Source of the DNA: Microcebus murinus
Lineage: Eukaryota > Chordata > Mammalia > Primates > Cheirogaleidae
Length of the DNA stretch: 64,000 bases
Assembly: GCF_040939455.1 (NCBI RefSeq)
Contig: NC_134119.1
Coordinates: forward strand, 13,566,501 to 13,630,500
Reading direction: 5' to 3'
A program made the translations under genes and the position numbers. This document shows positions 38,781 to 51,719 of the stretch, in pieces. The notes beneath the pieces are model-generated. The model saw only the letters and a list, made by a program, of their open reading frames with translations, ran no database searches and was not told the origin of the DNA. The stretch's first letter is position 1; each line of letters starts with the position of its first letter.

Positions 38781-41700
38781 GAATTTGGACTTGAACCCAG
38801 ATTCTGATTTTAGAACACGCTTACCTTCTAAAAGCCCAGCTGCTTCCCGATTGGTGGAAGGTTTGAGCAGGAATCAGTATTTCCAGCCTTTTCTTTTTTG
38901 AGCTGGGAAGACTGAGGCCCAGAGGGGACGTGGAGGGACTTTTTCCAGCCTCTCCCAGCCAGGTGGTCCCAGATCCCTCGTCTGTGTCCCCTACGTGCCT
39001 TCCCCACCAGGTTTGACCCGCCCGTCGCCCGTCCCCCACGTGGTGTGCAGACCCGCTGGCCCGAGAGCAGTTCCTCTGAGGCCTGGCCAACTTTCCGCTT
39101 TCCCGGAGCTCCTGCCAGGTGTGTAAACAGGCCGGCGGGATTCCTGGCGCTGCGGTGGGGTGCAAGATCGTGTTTCCTGACCCCACTCTGCAGGACAGTG
39201 CCCTCTGCGCTGATGAGCAGGATTTTCTGACACCCCCAGACCTTGAAGACACAAAGTCAGCACCCTAGCTAGGGCCGGACCCGGCCGGGGCCTGGAACAA
39301 GCCACACGCACGTGCCCGAGCTGCACTCTCCAGCTGGGGTGCAGCAGGGCCTTGGGCAAGAGCCACACAAAGCCACACCGCCTCCTGGCAAGTCGCTTCC
39401 CTTCCCAAGCCTCAACTTCCTCCCCTGCAAAGTGGGCATGATGAAACTCACCTGCTGGGAAGACTTGAAGGCGCCCGACACATAGTAGGTGCTCAATAAA
39501 GGATCGCCGCGGTGACTATTTGCAAAATAGGGACACTTGCTCTCTGTCTGCTCGTCCCTGAAATCCACATGAGGAGGGGTGGCCAGTGGAGACGTGCGTG
39601 TTGTGGGGGGCGGCGCCCATACACAGAACAGAGCAGCGAGCCCCAGCCAGAAAAAGACATTAAAGTAGGCCAGGGAGGCCCCCACAGCCCGGCCCTGCCA
39701 GCCAGCCTGGGGGGTCCTCTCCCCCGAGTTTTGCTCTACTCCCCTTTGGGGTTCCTCGTCAGCAGTCTGGGCTCAGAGGGGGATTTGATTTCAGCTGTAT
39801 TAAGCATCCCCATGGGAAAGTGCTGGTCCCCGGGAGGCTGCAGGAAGTGAACTCAGCTTGTCCATGTCCTGGGCCACATGCCCCGTTCATGCTCTCTCCT
39901 CTGTCCCCCAAGAGACCTCGTAAGGACCACAGCTAATGCCTCTCTAGCACCTGCCAGGTGCCAGGCATGGTTCTAAGTGCTCGAGATCTGCTCGTTAGCT
40001 CATTTATACTCATCGCGGCTCGTGGGGCAGGTGTGCAGATGAAGAAATCGAGGCACGGAGTGGTTCCGGCACTGGCCGAAGCTCCCGCAGCTGGGAAGCG
40101 GCCGAGACGAGATCCAAACCTCAGCATTCTGGCTCTGGAGTCTGTGTTCTCAGCCACGCTGTCTGACCCAGGGGTGAGGACCCATTTCTCAGATGAGGAG
40201 GTCAAGACTCTGAGAGCTGAAGCCACTTGCCTAGCACCTCAGAGCCAACAAATGAGCAGTGGGGCTGGCATGTGAGCCCAGGTCTGCCCTGTTGAGAACC
40301 CACGCTCCCTCGTGGTTCAGTGGAGGCCAAGGGGAAGGGAGCGATTGTGTTCGATGGAGCAGGGGACATCAAGGAAGGCTTCCTGGAGGAGAGACATGCC
40401 ATTCAGACACTGGAGCAGGAGTCTGGAAGTTTCAGCTCTCTGAAGGTTGGATGTTACGGAGAGAACGAACATAGTCGTTAGTTAGGTCAAGTAGGGTGCG
40501 TAAGAGCTTGGGCTCAGCTGCTTGGGTTCAAATCTTGGCTTTTTAACCAACTGTGTGACCTTGGGCCAGTTTCTCAACTTCTTTGTACCTCAGTTTCATC
40601 TGTAAAATGGGTATGATTTTAACAGCTGATGCTTGTAGAGAGCTCAAGAAAATGTTGACCTCCTTCATGGACAGAGCACCCGCTGTGTGTTGGCTCTAAG
40701 GAGATGCTTCACCTCGGTGGTTCTCGAGCAGGTTTCCTCCCAGGCGGCATTGGCGACTGGATTGTCACGACTGGGCTGGGCGCTACTGGCAGCTAGGGGC
40801 AGGGACGCTGTGGGACGGCCCCTGCAGCAGGGAATCCTCAGCCCCAACTGCCCGCGGGGCCAAGGCCGAGAATCCCCCTGCCCTGAGCGCATCCGTCCCT
40901 TTGATCTCCGACAGCCCTTCTCAGCAAAAGGTCCCATTTTGCCGATGCGGAAACTGAGGCCCAGAGAGGGGAGTGCCTGCCTGTGGGCACGCAGCCTGGC
41001 AGGGTGCTCCGGGTGTGACGAGAGCTCTCCTGGCCCCAGGCCCTCTCAGAGCCGGACGGGCTGCCGGTGCCCTGGGAAACGACAGTGGAAGCCCTGGTCC
41101 CCTCCCCTTCCCATGACTCCCGCAACTTTCTCTCTTGACAAGCTGAGCGCTGGCTCTGGGGCCCGAGGGAGAGGGGCGGCGTGAAGGAAAATCCTTCTTG
41201 CTTCTTTTAGCGCTTTCCTGCCCCTGAACCCCCTCGGCCTTCTCTGGAAAGGGCTGGAACCAGTCAGCAAGAGTCGTGGTGGCCGCGTCCGGACACGGTG
41301 CAGGCGGTTTGCCGGGAAGCGAGTCCTGCTCTGCCGGTGTGTGGGGCCGCGGGGAGCCCAGGCCTGGGGGAGCCCGCCGAGCCCCCGCCCCCTCCCGTTG
41401 CAGAGCTCGGGGCGCTGCCCCCGTTCTGAGAGGCCATCTGGCCCCACCAAGCCGGACGTCCATCTGGAGCACCGGCTCCGTGTCCGCTCCTGTCGTCTCT
41501 CCTGCTGTGGCGCCTGGCCCAGACCTTGGCCTGCCTGCCCTGCAAAGCGGGCCTGCCTGCCCGGCCGGCGTGTCCCCAGAATGACTTTCTGTGGGGTGCG
41601 GGTGGGCAGGGACAGCATCGTGAGCGCCCGAACTCCAGCACTGGCTTCCTGGCTGGCTGGCTTACTCCCCCGCGCCCTGGCTGTGTGACCTTGGGCAGGT

Positions 41701-43909
41701 TACTTAGCCCTTCTGTGCCTCGGTTCCCTCCTCTGTGAGATGAGAGTACTGACAGAGCTTACCACATGAGAATGCTGTGAAGACTGGTTCAAACACCCCG
41801 AGTACTCGGGGTACACCAGGCATGGGACAGGCACTGGTAGACGTTGGCGACTATCATTACTATCGCTGTTTGCACTGAAATGAGCCGTGGATCTGGGTCT
41901 GGACGTGCGCTATGCGGGGTGAGGCTTGTTCCGATCCTCTTCGACGCCCCCGGCCCCACTGTGCGGACTCTTGGGTTCTCTGAGCCTCCATCCCCTCCCC
42001 CGTGAAACGGAACAAAGCTCAGCTCCGGGGGCTGCTGGGGGATTAAATGAGATGATGCTTCCTCAGAGAAAGCCTCAGTGAGGGTTCCCTCGGCATTCTT
42101 ATTCTTGGCCAGAATCCCGGGGCCCCAGGGGCGTGAGAAGTGAGGGACGCAGACAGCAGAGGCTCCTTGTCACATGGGGCTTGGAAGTGCCACAAGCCGG
42201 GCAAGGGGCAGGGCCTGCTTCCCCAGCAATGCCCTCCCAGGTGCAGGGTGGCCGGGGCTGGGTGGGATGACAGTAAGTAGTAGAGGATTGGAAACACCGA
42301 GGGGTCACACCCCCGGCGCTGGAGGAGCATAGGGTGTGGGCGTGGGTGACCCAGGCTGGATCCGGGTTTGGCTGAGCACTTGCTCTCTGAGTGGAAGCAA
42401 GGACTTCCCTTGCCTGTCCCGTGTCCCACCCGTCTCTCGGGGCGTGGCCAGGAGCCAGGGAAACCAAGGGCTTTGCAAACTGTAAAGCACCCTGCAAATA
42501 GCAAGCACAAGTAGGGACCTGGCCCATCTTGCTGCCCAGTGTACCCCAATACCTGGCACACACTAGGTGCTTAATCAACATGTCCTGAATGGACGTGGAA
42601 TCAAAACAGCTATTTTCTCAGGGTCCCATCTGTGCTGGGCTCTCCACAAGGGATTGATGCAGCCAATACAGAAGTATTAATTGAGCACTTGTAGGCACCA
42701 GCCATTATCCCGGGGCCATGGCAGTGAACCCATCAGTTACAAGTCCTTACACTTGTGGAGCTCACAGTCTGGAGAGGGAGACATAAAACAGAAAAACAAA
42801 ACAAAACAAAAAAACCCCTAAAAAACAACTGGCTAAGTAAGTAAGATCTATAGTCTGTCACATGACAATACGTACCATCGAGAACAAAACCAGAGCGGAG
42901 GGGTAGGGAGGATGGGATGGCGGTGCCGTTTCAGAGTCAGGAAGGTTTCTTCAGAAAGGGGGTGTGGGAACACACAACCAGGGGACACTCAAGCAAAGAC
43001 CTGAAGGAGGTGAAAGAGCAAGCCCCGAGCATTGGTAAAGGAAGAATATTCCAGGCAGAGAAAACAGCAAGTGCAAAGGTCCTGAGGTAGGAACATGGTG
43101 GGTGTACAGGAAACAGTGCGTGATCATCCTTGGTCCTCACGGCAGCCCTTCCCAGGAGACTGAGTCCTGGTCCCCTGGCACATCCCACCCCAGTGCCTCC
43201 AGGTGGGGACACTTCCAGCAAAAGAAAGGCCTCCAGTTGGCACCAGCCCTGCAAAGGCGAGGGAGGGGCTGTCAGGAGAAGGGGGAGGTGAGGGAGCCCC
43301 GAGGGGGGCTTCAGAGGCACCCCTGCCCCCGTTCCGTGCTGGGAGCTGAAGGAACCCCCTGGATAGATGGAGAGACTGAGGGCCACAGAGAGGAAGGAGC
43401 TGCCCAAGGTCACACCATGAATCAGCTTCTTGTCCCAGAACCACGTGTCTGTCCTCCTCGGGCTGGGGGAGGCCGCAGGGCTCCCGTGCCCGGCGCGGCG
43501 CCCCGCACCCCACCCACCTGCCAGGCTCATGAATGTGCAGTGAGGCCTGGGCAGCCGCAGGGTGTGAGCCGCCCCAGGAACACTTTTAATGAGTGGCTCC
43601 AGGAACTTGAACTTGTCACGACATCTACTAATGAGTCCAGGGTCTAATGCTCTCCACTCCGGGAAAGGGGTGGGGAGAGGAGGTTGGCTGGGTCCTGAGA
43701 GCTCCTGGGGCAGGTCCCTCCTCACCTCCTCTCCTCTGGCCCCTGTTGAGTGTCTGGGTCAAAGGACCACAGGTGGCCCCTAACTGCCTTCTCAGAGTGT
43801 TTTCAGGTGTGGGAGAAGGTTGGGAGGAGCCCTGGTTGGAAATAAGAGACGCGACCTCTGGGCTGCCTCAACTACTTCCCTCTGCACCACCCTGGGCCAG
43901 TGTCTGGCT
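38781..43909. other. SLC13A3 intron 1; GC-rich, MIR-dense
   Basis: MIR pieces near 38900, 39340-39500 (+), 39930-40260 (-), 40500-40640 (+), 40930-40990 (-), 41680-41870 (+), 42000-42060, 42545-42580. An L2-like repeat at about 42660-43110 (aaagacctgaaggaggtg, gcaagtgcaaaggtcctgagg). 41000-41650 is CpG-rich but no exon or promoter could be supported. Confidence 0.55.
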
Positions 43910-44260
43910 TAAGCCTCTGTGCCTCAGTCTCTCCTTCCAGAGAATGGGCACACCACAAGCAGCTCAGACCCAGAGGGGATGTGGAAGTGCCTGCAGAGCA
44001 CTTGCTGCTGAGTGTCTGTCCCTTCATGTCCCCCAGGACAAGCTACTAGAGCATGTGACAGCTAAAGACACGATACCTGCAAAGGACTCAAACTGGCCCC
44101 TGCACATAGCAAGTGCTCAGTAAACAGCAGCTGTTACCGACTAGGGCCCTGGGGTCAGCCCCCCGGGGTGGCATCACAGCTTCGTCCCTTGCTAGATGCA
44201 CGCGCACGGACGAAGACGTTGCCAAACCTCTCCGTGCCTTAGGTGTCATTTCCAAACAGG
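43910..44260 (+). repeat. Inverted duplication, left arm
   Basis: Reads from taagcctctgtgcctcag to catttccaaacagg. Its reverse complement recurs at 44982-45329. By eye the arms differ at about six single bases plus one 2-bp and one 1-bp indel over about 350 bp, so roughly 97% identity. The arm is itself made of old MIR-like sequence (for example catagcaagtgctcagtaaa) plus unique DNA. Confidence 0.95.
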
Positions 44261-44981
44261 GTGGCTGTGACGCGCAGGTGTGCCAGAAGGCACGGCCCGG
44301 TGGCCAGTGTGCAGTGAGCCCTTGGTCCGTGGGAGCTTCGTCCTCCTAGTCCACTGCTGGCGTTGAGGCAGAGTGACCTGAGCCACGGGAACCTGAGCCA
44401 CCCGCTAACAGCAGCTGTCACTGCTCCCTGGGGCGGCGGGTGGACTGTAGCAAGGGCATCTGCAGCGCGGCGCCTGGCATGCAGTAAGTGCTCAATGCAC
44501 GTAGCTGTCTTGAGTGGCAGTGGGATGGCTCCGGGGCCTTGAGGCAGGGCAGCCCCCGAGGCGGGGGGAGAAATGCCACGTGTGGCAGGGCTGCCAAAGC
44601 ACGGCCACATCCACGTGCCCTCTGATCTCCCTCCTGGCACTCCCTGGGGGGGCCTCGAGTACGCCCTCGCTCAGACGGAGGCAGGCAAGGCCCGCTGGGC
44701 TGGGTTTGCAGCGGACTGCGTGGACCGTGTGGCCTTGTTTCCCTGAGCCTCGGCGGGCTGGCCCCTTCCTGCCAAGTGCAGGCCTCGTGCCCAGCTGATG
44801 CTTGGCCTGCTTGGCAGAGAGGGGTTCTCTTGGGTTTCTCCCTTCCTGCCAGGCTGGCTCCTTTCCCCAGGCGAGCCATGCGTGCGCTCCACGCTCCTTT
44901 CCTTTCCGGGTCCAGGTCTGCGTGGCGCCTGCAATCGCTACCCTCATCCCCAAATGGCACAGCCAATCCCCAATGGCATTT
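44261..44981. other. Spacer of the inverted duplication
   Basis: 721 bp, GC-rich, no internal symmetry seen; MIR-like end at about 44465-44510. Confidence 0.7.
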
Positions 44982-45329
44982 CCTGTTTGGAAATGACAAC
45001 TAAGGCACGGAGAGGTTTGGCAACGTCTTCGTCCGTGTGTGTGCATCTAGCAAGGGACGAAGCTGTGATGCCACCCGGGGGGCTGACCCCAGGGCCCTAG
45101 TCGGTAACAGCTGGTGTTTACTGAGCACTTGCTATGTGCAGGGGCCAGTTTGAGTCCTTTGCAGGTATCGTGTCTTTAGCTGTCACACGCTCTAGTAGCT
45201 TGTCCTGGGGGACATGAAGGGACAGACACTCAGCAGCAAGTGCTCTGCAGGCTTCCACATCCCCTCTGGGTCTGAGCTGCTTGTAGTGTGCCCATTCTCT
45301 GGAAGGAGAGACTGAGGCACAGAGGCTTA
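44982..45329 (-). repeat. Inverted duplication, right arm
   Basis: Reverse complement of 43910-44260, separated from it by a 721-bp non-matching spacer (44261-44981). Similarity stops sharply at both ends of both arms. Confidence 0.95.
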
Positions 45330-45433
45330 CAGATCGTTGAGATAAAACTTCTAGTGTAAAAGGACAAGAAATGGGTACAAAGTAACATTGCCCGTGAGTA
45401 GTAGATAACATATGATAATAATATATGTAAGTG

Positions 45434-45457
45434 TGTATATATACCGGTATATATACA
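45434..45457. repeat. 24-bp perfect palindrome
   Basis: An AT-rich self-complementary sequence centred on ccgg (core tatataccggtatata), 105 bp beyond the right arm of the inverted duplication. It probably grew from a TA/TG-rich stretch. Confidence 0.9.
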
Positions 45458-45469
45458 TAGCTTACTCTG

Positions 45470-46874
45470 TGTCATGCCTTGATCCCAGCACTTTACTTAT
45501 GTGAACTTATTTAATCCTCCCAACAATAACTCCATGAGGTTGAAATTCTTATCCTATTTATTATCGTCACCCCCATTTTACAGATGAGGAAACTGAGAAA
45601 CAGTTAAGTCCTTTGCTCTAGCAAGTGGTAGAGGCAGGATTCGAACCCGGGCACTCTGGCGCAGGATGCCAAGCTCCGAACCCGTAGCTCCTCCTTTCCT
45701 GGCATTGGGTCCAGACCTCAGCCCCCATCTCCCAGCTCCCTGTCCACTGCTCTTCCCGCTGATCCTGACAGCTCCTGCTTCTCGGGGCTGGCCGTCTTCC
45801 AGCCATTGTCCCCTGTGGCGACTCTGCGATGTCATTGTTCCCGTGCTATCCACGAGCAAAGTGAGGCTCAGAATGGGGAAGCGACTTGGGCAAGGTCACA
45901 CACACCGTCGTGAGGGCCTGAGCTGCGATGCTTCAAACCGTGCGTGGCTCTGGAGGCTCCAGCCCCGGGCTGGACACAGTGAGGAGATGCGGTGGGGACT
46001 AAGGCTTCACTTCTGCTCTGTTGGAGTTCAGAGTTCAGAGCTTCACAGCTCCAGCCCTGAACACTCTTGGGGAGCAGGCCCCTTGCAGGCAGCAGCAGGG
46101 CACCGCCGTGGGCAGCTGGGCCCAGTCCTGCTCCCCAAAGGGCTGGCCAGCCAGCTCTCTGCCCAGCTCGGAACAGCCAGTACCTGCCAAGAGCCTGGTC
46201 ATAGCCAGCGCCCTGGCAAAATGCCAGCTGCAGCCCAGTGGGGAGCTGGCGCAGGGGGAGGAGGACAATGGTGGTTCAGACGGTGTCCCCAGAGCTCCTG
46301 CCCCAGGCCCTGGAGAGCAGACCTTTCTCATTCTTTCCTTTCCCGAGCGAAGGGGGCAAGCTTGGGGGCAGTGGGAGAAAAGTGCCTTGCGTCTGCCTGG
46401 AAATCATTCCCTAGCTCAAAAATTAACCACCTGACATGGCATTTTCTCCTCCTCCCCCGCCACCGCTGCAGACTTTAATCCCAGTGGTAATGTCCTGGCT
46501 AAGCCCCAGAAGCTGGGTTTCAAGGCTTCCTGCAAGGAAACCGGGGCCTGGAGAATGTGTCTGGGTTGGGACCATGACCAACCACCCCAACCCTACCCTG
46601 TCCTTGCTCCCAACCAAGGCAAGGACCCGGGAGCCCAGCAAGCGGCCTGGAGAGCAGGACTGAACGAGGCTCACTGTCAGGTTTGCCCACGTGCCAGCCC
46701 AGCTCCCAACTCCTGCTGCCCGATAAACCCAGGGTGCAGTGGTCTTCCAATGAACTGAGATAAAGCCAGTCCTTGTTGTGTACAACCTACCTCTGACTTG
46801 CTGTGTGACCTCAGGCAAGCCACTTTCCTTCTCTGGGCAACCATTTCCTCCGTTGTGCTAGGGGTTAGATTGGG
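45470..46874. other. SLC13A3 intron 1; MIR remnants
   Basis: MIR (-) about 45470-45665 with gatgaggaaactgagaaac and aggattcgaacccggg; MIR (-) 45830-45930; MIR (+) 46790-46870. Rest unrecognised. Confidence 0.6.
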
Positions 46875-47052
46875 CCAGGTTTTCTCAACATTGGCACATG
46901 GACACTATTGGGAACAAACAATTCCTGACTGTGGACACTGCAGGATGTTCAGCAGCATCTTTGATCTGTATTCTCTAGATGCCACTAGTCATGATAATCA
47001 AAAATGTCCTCTGTGGCACAAAATCACCCTCTGTTGGGAACCACTGGATTAA
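46875..47052. mobile_element. MER20-type DNA transposon
   Basis: ggttttctcaacattggcac, then actgcaggatgttcagcagc, then tgttgggaaccactgg; same family as 779-947. Confidence 0.8.
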
Positions 47053-47093
47053 ATGATCTCAGCTTCATTCTGGCTCTCATATTTTAAGATTTA

Positions 47094-47408
<315 letters not shown>

Positions 47409-48194
47409 AACAGTATTTTTGAAGCCTAGCTTTAAGAAATTAAATTTATATTATTATAATAATGTTATATATGATTAATCATAACAAAATATAATAGCTC
47501 ATATTTATTGAATATTCCCCAAGTGTCAATCACTGGGTCGGTGGTTAACTTATATATTCCATAAATCCCTCTCTAAGGCAGGTACTGTTACAACGCGTCT
47601 ACGGCATGCAAGGAAACCAAGAGTGAGGAGAGTTAACTAACTGGCTCAGGACCAGCAGCTAGAATGTGAAGAATCAGGTCTTGAATTTAGGCTTGTTTCC
47701 AAAGCCCATGTTGTTTGTATTGTGCATGTTTGTTGCAGAAAGATTAGAAAATACAGATATACAAAAAGAAACACTGTAGTCTCTGATGACATGATTACTG
47801 GGTGGAAGGCACTTACGGTTTCAGTTGGTAGAATGAAGACTTTTCTGTTCCATTTACTTTTCTGAAGAAGTATGAAAATAGCCCCAAAAGGCAACTAAAA
47901 GAGAAGAAAAGACCATGTTTGATGAAAGCAGGAAAGACCCCAGTGTATGCAAAAGAACTGACAATGGTCGTGGGACTTGGACCAAACTGCAGAGGGAAAC
48001 CAAGAGTGGCACACGCTCCTGCAGAGCGTGGGCAGGTCACAGTTCTCCAGGAGTATTTTCTAACTCTAGGAGCATTTCCTAATACTGGCAAAGCCTGGGG
48101 CTCACACCTGGAGGAAGGATGTGACAGTGTAGAGTTCAGAGGAACTGAGTGAGGGGCTCCAAGATGCTTGGCAAGAAGCAGGATGTTGGGTGGC
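47409..48194. other. SLC13A3 intron 1; MIR plus unrecognised
   Basis: MIR (-) about 47490-47710. Rest not recognised. Confidence 0.5.
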
Positions 48195-48815
48195 AGGTGG
48201 AAGAGAGACAGTGGCCAAGAAACAGATGAAAAAATGCTCAATGTCACTGTTCATCAGGGAAATGCAAATTAAAACCACAATGAGATATCACCTTACACCA
48301 ATTAAAATGGCTTTTGTTAAAAAGTCTAAAAACAATAGATGCTGGCATGGATGCAGAGAGAAGGAATGCTGATACACTGTTGGTGGGACTGCAAATTAGT
48401 ACAACCTCTACAGAAAACAGTATGGAGATTCCTCAAAGAACTAAAAGTAGTCCTACTATTTGATCCAGCAATTCCACTACTGGCTATTTACCCAAAGAAA
48501 AAGAAGTCATTTTTACCAAAAAATACCTGCCCTTATATGTTTATTGTAGCACAATTCACAATTGCAAAGATGTGGAATCAACCCAAGTGCCCATCAATTC
48601 ATGAGTAAATTAATAAAATGTGGTGTATGTACACCACAGAGTACCAGATGAATTAATACCTTTGCAACAATCTGGATGGAACTGGAGACCATCCTCCTAA
48701 ATGAAGTATTACAAGAATGGGAAAACAAACAAGTACTCACTATTAAATTGGAACTAACCGATGAGCACACGAGTGCACAGAAGGAAGTAAAACCCAGTGG
48801 AAAGCAATCAAGGGA
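48195..48815 (+). mobile_element. L1 ORF2 3' end
   Basis: gaaatgcaaattaaaaccac, tgttggtgggactgcaaatt and atctggatggaactggagacc are clear L1 signatures; less decayed than the L1M block at 24-31 kb. Confidence 0.88.
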
Positions 48816-49317
48816 AAGATATGTTTTAGTTTTGTTTCAGAGAAATTTTCTTCTATTAAAGATTCTAATATTGTTTTATTTTCTTCTTCAAGGGACACAA
48901 ATTATGCAGATGTTGAATTTCCTTTGTCTTCCATATGGATTGATTTTTTGCTCATCCTTTCTTACTCTTTTTGTCCAGTTCATTTTGTTCAATCTTCTTT
49001 AGCCTGTATATCTTGTCCCTGATTATGTTTTTAATTTTCCCTCATTTTGCTATTTCTAATATAGCTTTGATAATAGAGCAGCTTTACTTTTCTCTTCCAC
49101 TTACTTCCTGAGCACTGCTTTTTAAATATCCCTCTACTTGTTAATGTCTCTTCTTTGAACTTTTTGTTTCTTATTTTGATATTTGTTTTAGGAAGGTCAT
49201 CATTTCTTTAATTTTTTTCATATTTCACAGAGAAATATCTGTTCAATAGTTTCTCCTACTTCATAACACAACTCTTCTAGTATTTATTCTTCGTTTCCTT
49301 TTTATTTTGTTTTTGTT
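48816..49317 (-). mobile_element. HAL1/L1 fragment, reverse
   Basis: cttcttcaagggacacaaat, then gatgttgaatttcctttgtc is antisense ORF1-like text; T-rich. Confidence 0.6.
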
Positions 49318-49557
49318 CATTTTTTTTTTTTATTTTTTATTTTTTTTTTTTTATTCCAACAAAGCCTCCAGATATGTTCATTTTTTAAATTTCAGAATAT
49401 TAAAGGGGTGCTAATGGTTTAGGTTACATGATCATTTTTGTAATGCTTGGGTCCTGGCTATAGGTGTGCCTGTCGCCCCAATAGTATTCATAGTACCCAC
49501 TAGGTTGGTTTCTTCCCTTCCCCTCTTTCCCGTGGATTGAAAGAGCTTACTGTCTCC
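49318..49557 (-). mobile_element. L1 3' UTR with poly(T) start (strepsirrhine-like)
   Basis: A T-rich run, then tttaggttacatgatcattt and gtgcctgtcgccccaatag, then gtacccactaggttgg: the reverse complement of a lineage-type L1 3' end. Confidence 0.7.
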
Positions 49558-50077
49558 TAGAAAGAACTTACAGACATTAACAGAGACATATTATGGTAAT
49601 GTCAGTGGACTTTAAGTTTAAACAAAACACCTTATAGATATCCAGGCAAAAAATTCAAGCGAGCTGTAAGGGAGAGGAAATCAGGCCGGCCTCAAATGTA
49701 GTAGTACAATAATTAAATATCTACTAAAATTCTCAAAGAATGTGTAACCCAAGAATTTTGCAGATATATCACTTTTGTATTCAGAGAATGTCTTCCTTTT
49801 AAGAATATTTTTCTTGGTTGTTGAAATTTAGAAAATTTAATTTAATTAAAATTTATTCATAACCTCATCCCTAAGATACTTTCCTGCCAAATGCATATTT
49901 TGAAATGCTTTTACCCTAATGGGATGCTCTGTGATGTAGACGTCCCAATATCATTATTCCCAATTTGCAAGTGAACAGACTTAGGCTCAGACTGTTCAGT
50001 GACTTGCCCCAAGAATTCAGTATCAAAACCATCATAGCCAGGCTTCCTGGCCCTCGGGCCTGAATTATCTGGAGCAG
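49558..50077. other. SLC13A3 intron 1; MIR fragment
   Basis: MIR (-) about 49935-50040. Rest unrecognised. Confidence 0.45.
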
Positions 50078-50278
50078 CTCTGTCCCACAGAACCTTCTGT
50101 GATGATAGAAATGTTCCATATCTGCTCTGTCCAAAATGGTAGATGCTAGTCACATGTGGCTGCTGAGCACTTGCAAGGTGGCCAGTGTCACTGAGAAACG
50201 GGAATTTTCTATTTCATTTGATTTCAATTAAAGTTAAATGCCACCCGTGGCCTGGGGCTCCTGTGTTTGGACAGCTCA
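50078..50278. mobile_element. hAT-type MITE
   Basis: Begins cagctctgtcccacag and ends ttggacagctcagc, a weak terminal inverted repeat, with gtcacatgtggctgctgagc inside; typical of old hAT MITEs. Confidence 0.6.
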
Positions 50279-51719
50279 GCTCCAGAGAGATCCTTGGCAT
50301 TCTTTCCCCTTCTATGGCAGCTGACCCTGTCAGTCATCTCCGAGCCCTATCCTAGTTCTTCCACAATCTGGCCTTTAGGGTCAGATGGCATTTAGGGGCC
50401 AGCCTTCTTGCTTGTGACAGCTGACTTCTCTGGCTGTGGTCTCTGTAGGGCCTTGCTCTGAGTTCTCTCCGCTTCTAGAGGTTTTAGCAGAGCTGGGCTT
50501 CCAGAGGCAGAGGGGATAGGCTGGGAGCTGAATGAGTTTCACCCGGAGCCACTACCCTACCTGCCCTGGGCCTGCCCTACAAGCTTCCCTCTCCTGAAGC
50601 GAGCCTCTGGGCAGGACAAAGTGGTGAGGCAGCAAACTTCTCAGCCTGAGTTGACCCAGAGAATGAGTCTGCAAGATCAGACACCGCTCCCAACCTCTGA
50701 ACTCCAGAAGTTAAAATTCAAAGGAACGGTGCCTTGGGGTCACGTGACATCATGCTGTTACCTTAATCTGCCCTTGAGAGATCAAAGGAAGCCTCCATTT
50801 TGCAAACATGAAGACTGAACCTCAGTGTGGCCACGTGGCTGGTCTGAGTTCACAAAACAGGGTCCCAGAGGCAGAGGTGGAGTGGCACTGCCATTGGTCA
50901 GAGTAAAATCATGGATCCACCTAGACTCCCCTCCAGGTTTCTGCTACTTCAAGGGTGCCCAGGACTGGGTCTGTGAGATCTACCTGCTCTTGTGCTCTCT
51001 CTGTGGTCCTGAAGAATTCCATTCTTCTCCCCAGACCTCAGTTTTTATAGCTGTAAAATGGGTATTTTTAAAAGGGATGTTTTTTTTTTAAAATGCAGCG
51101 TCTTAGGATCCCTACTAATCTGTCAACACCTTGAAATTATATTCAGTGTTATATATGTATAAGCACTTTTCTGAGTTTTTCATTAATTACTAAAGGCATC
51201 CGTGACTCCACCAATAAAAATCACTTAGATGGGAGGTTATAGATTGGTGACTAGGGAGACCAATATGGTTGGATACCACCTGCAGCTTATTTTTGGCTCA
51301 CACTTTCCCTTTAATGAGCAAATCTTTTAAAACTGTAAGATTTCACATAAAAGCCCAAATCCAAGTGTCTCTTGAAGAACAAGGAGATCTGGCACCACGG
51401 GGGTGGGCACACATTCCCCATCTCAACAATCAGGGGAGCCGAGCAGCAGTTGTTGGGGGAGGGAGGGGGCTCTGGCCTCCCCCCTTCACCGCAGTCCCCG
51501 CCCCTCCCTATTGCCTTCACGGCACTGACACGCAATGACAGCCGTAAGTTGTCATGGAGCTGGGGCATTTTTCTCCTGCTAAAATAATGGTTTTCTGCAC
51601 CCCAGCATTGTCAAAAGTGCAAATCAGACTTGAGAAAATGTTGTGGTTTTTTTTCATACCAGCCCACTTCGCTCATTGTCTCCTGCATTTGAGTATGTAA
51701 TGCCTGATTTATATCGTTT
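50279..51719. other. SLC13A3 intron 1; nothing named
   Basis: MIR-like remnant near 50790-50850 and 51030-51060. No gene. Confidence 0.4.

Noticed and set aside
40687..41688. Overlapping GC-rich open frames of 100-190 codons on both strands
   Set aside because: No recognisable domain, overlap with MIR remnants, no splice context; chance in GC-rich DNA.
43102..45100. Several open frames of 130-190 codons, two of which share the same C-terminal peptide
   Set aside because: The shared peptide comes from the two arms of the inverted duplication, and MIR sequence underlies it; not a gene family.
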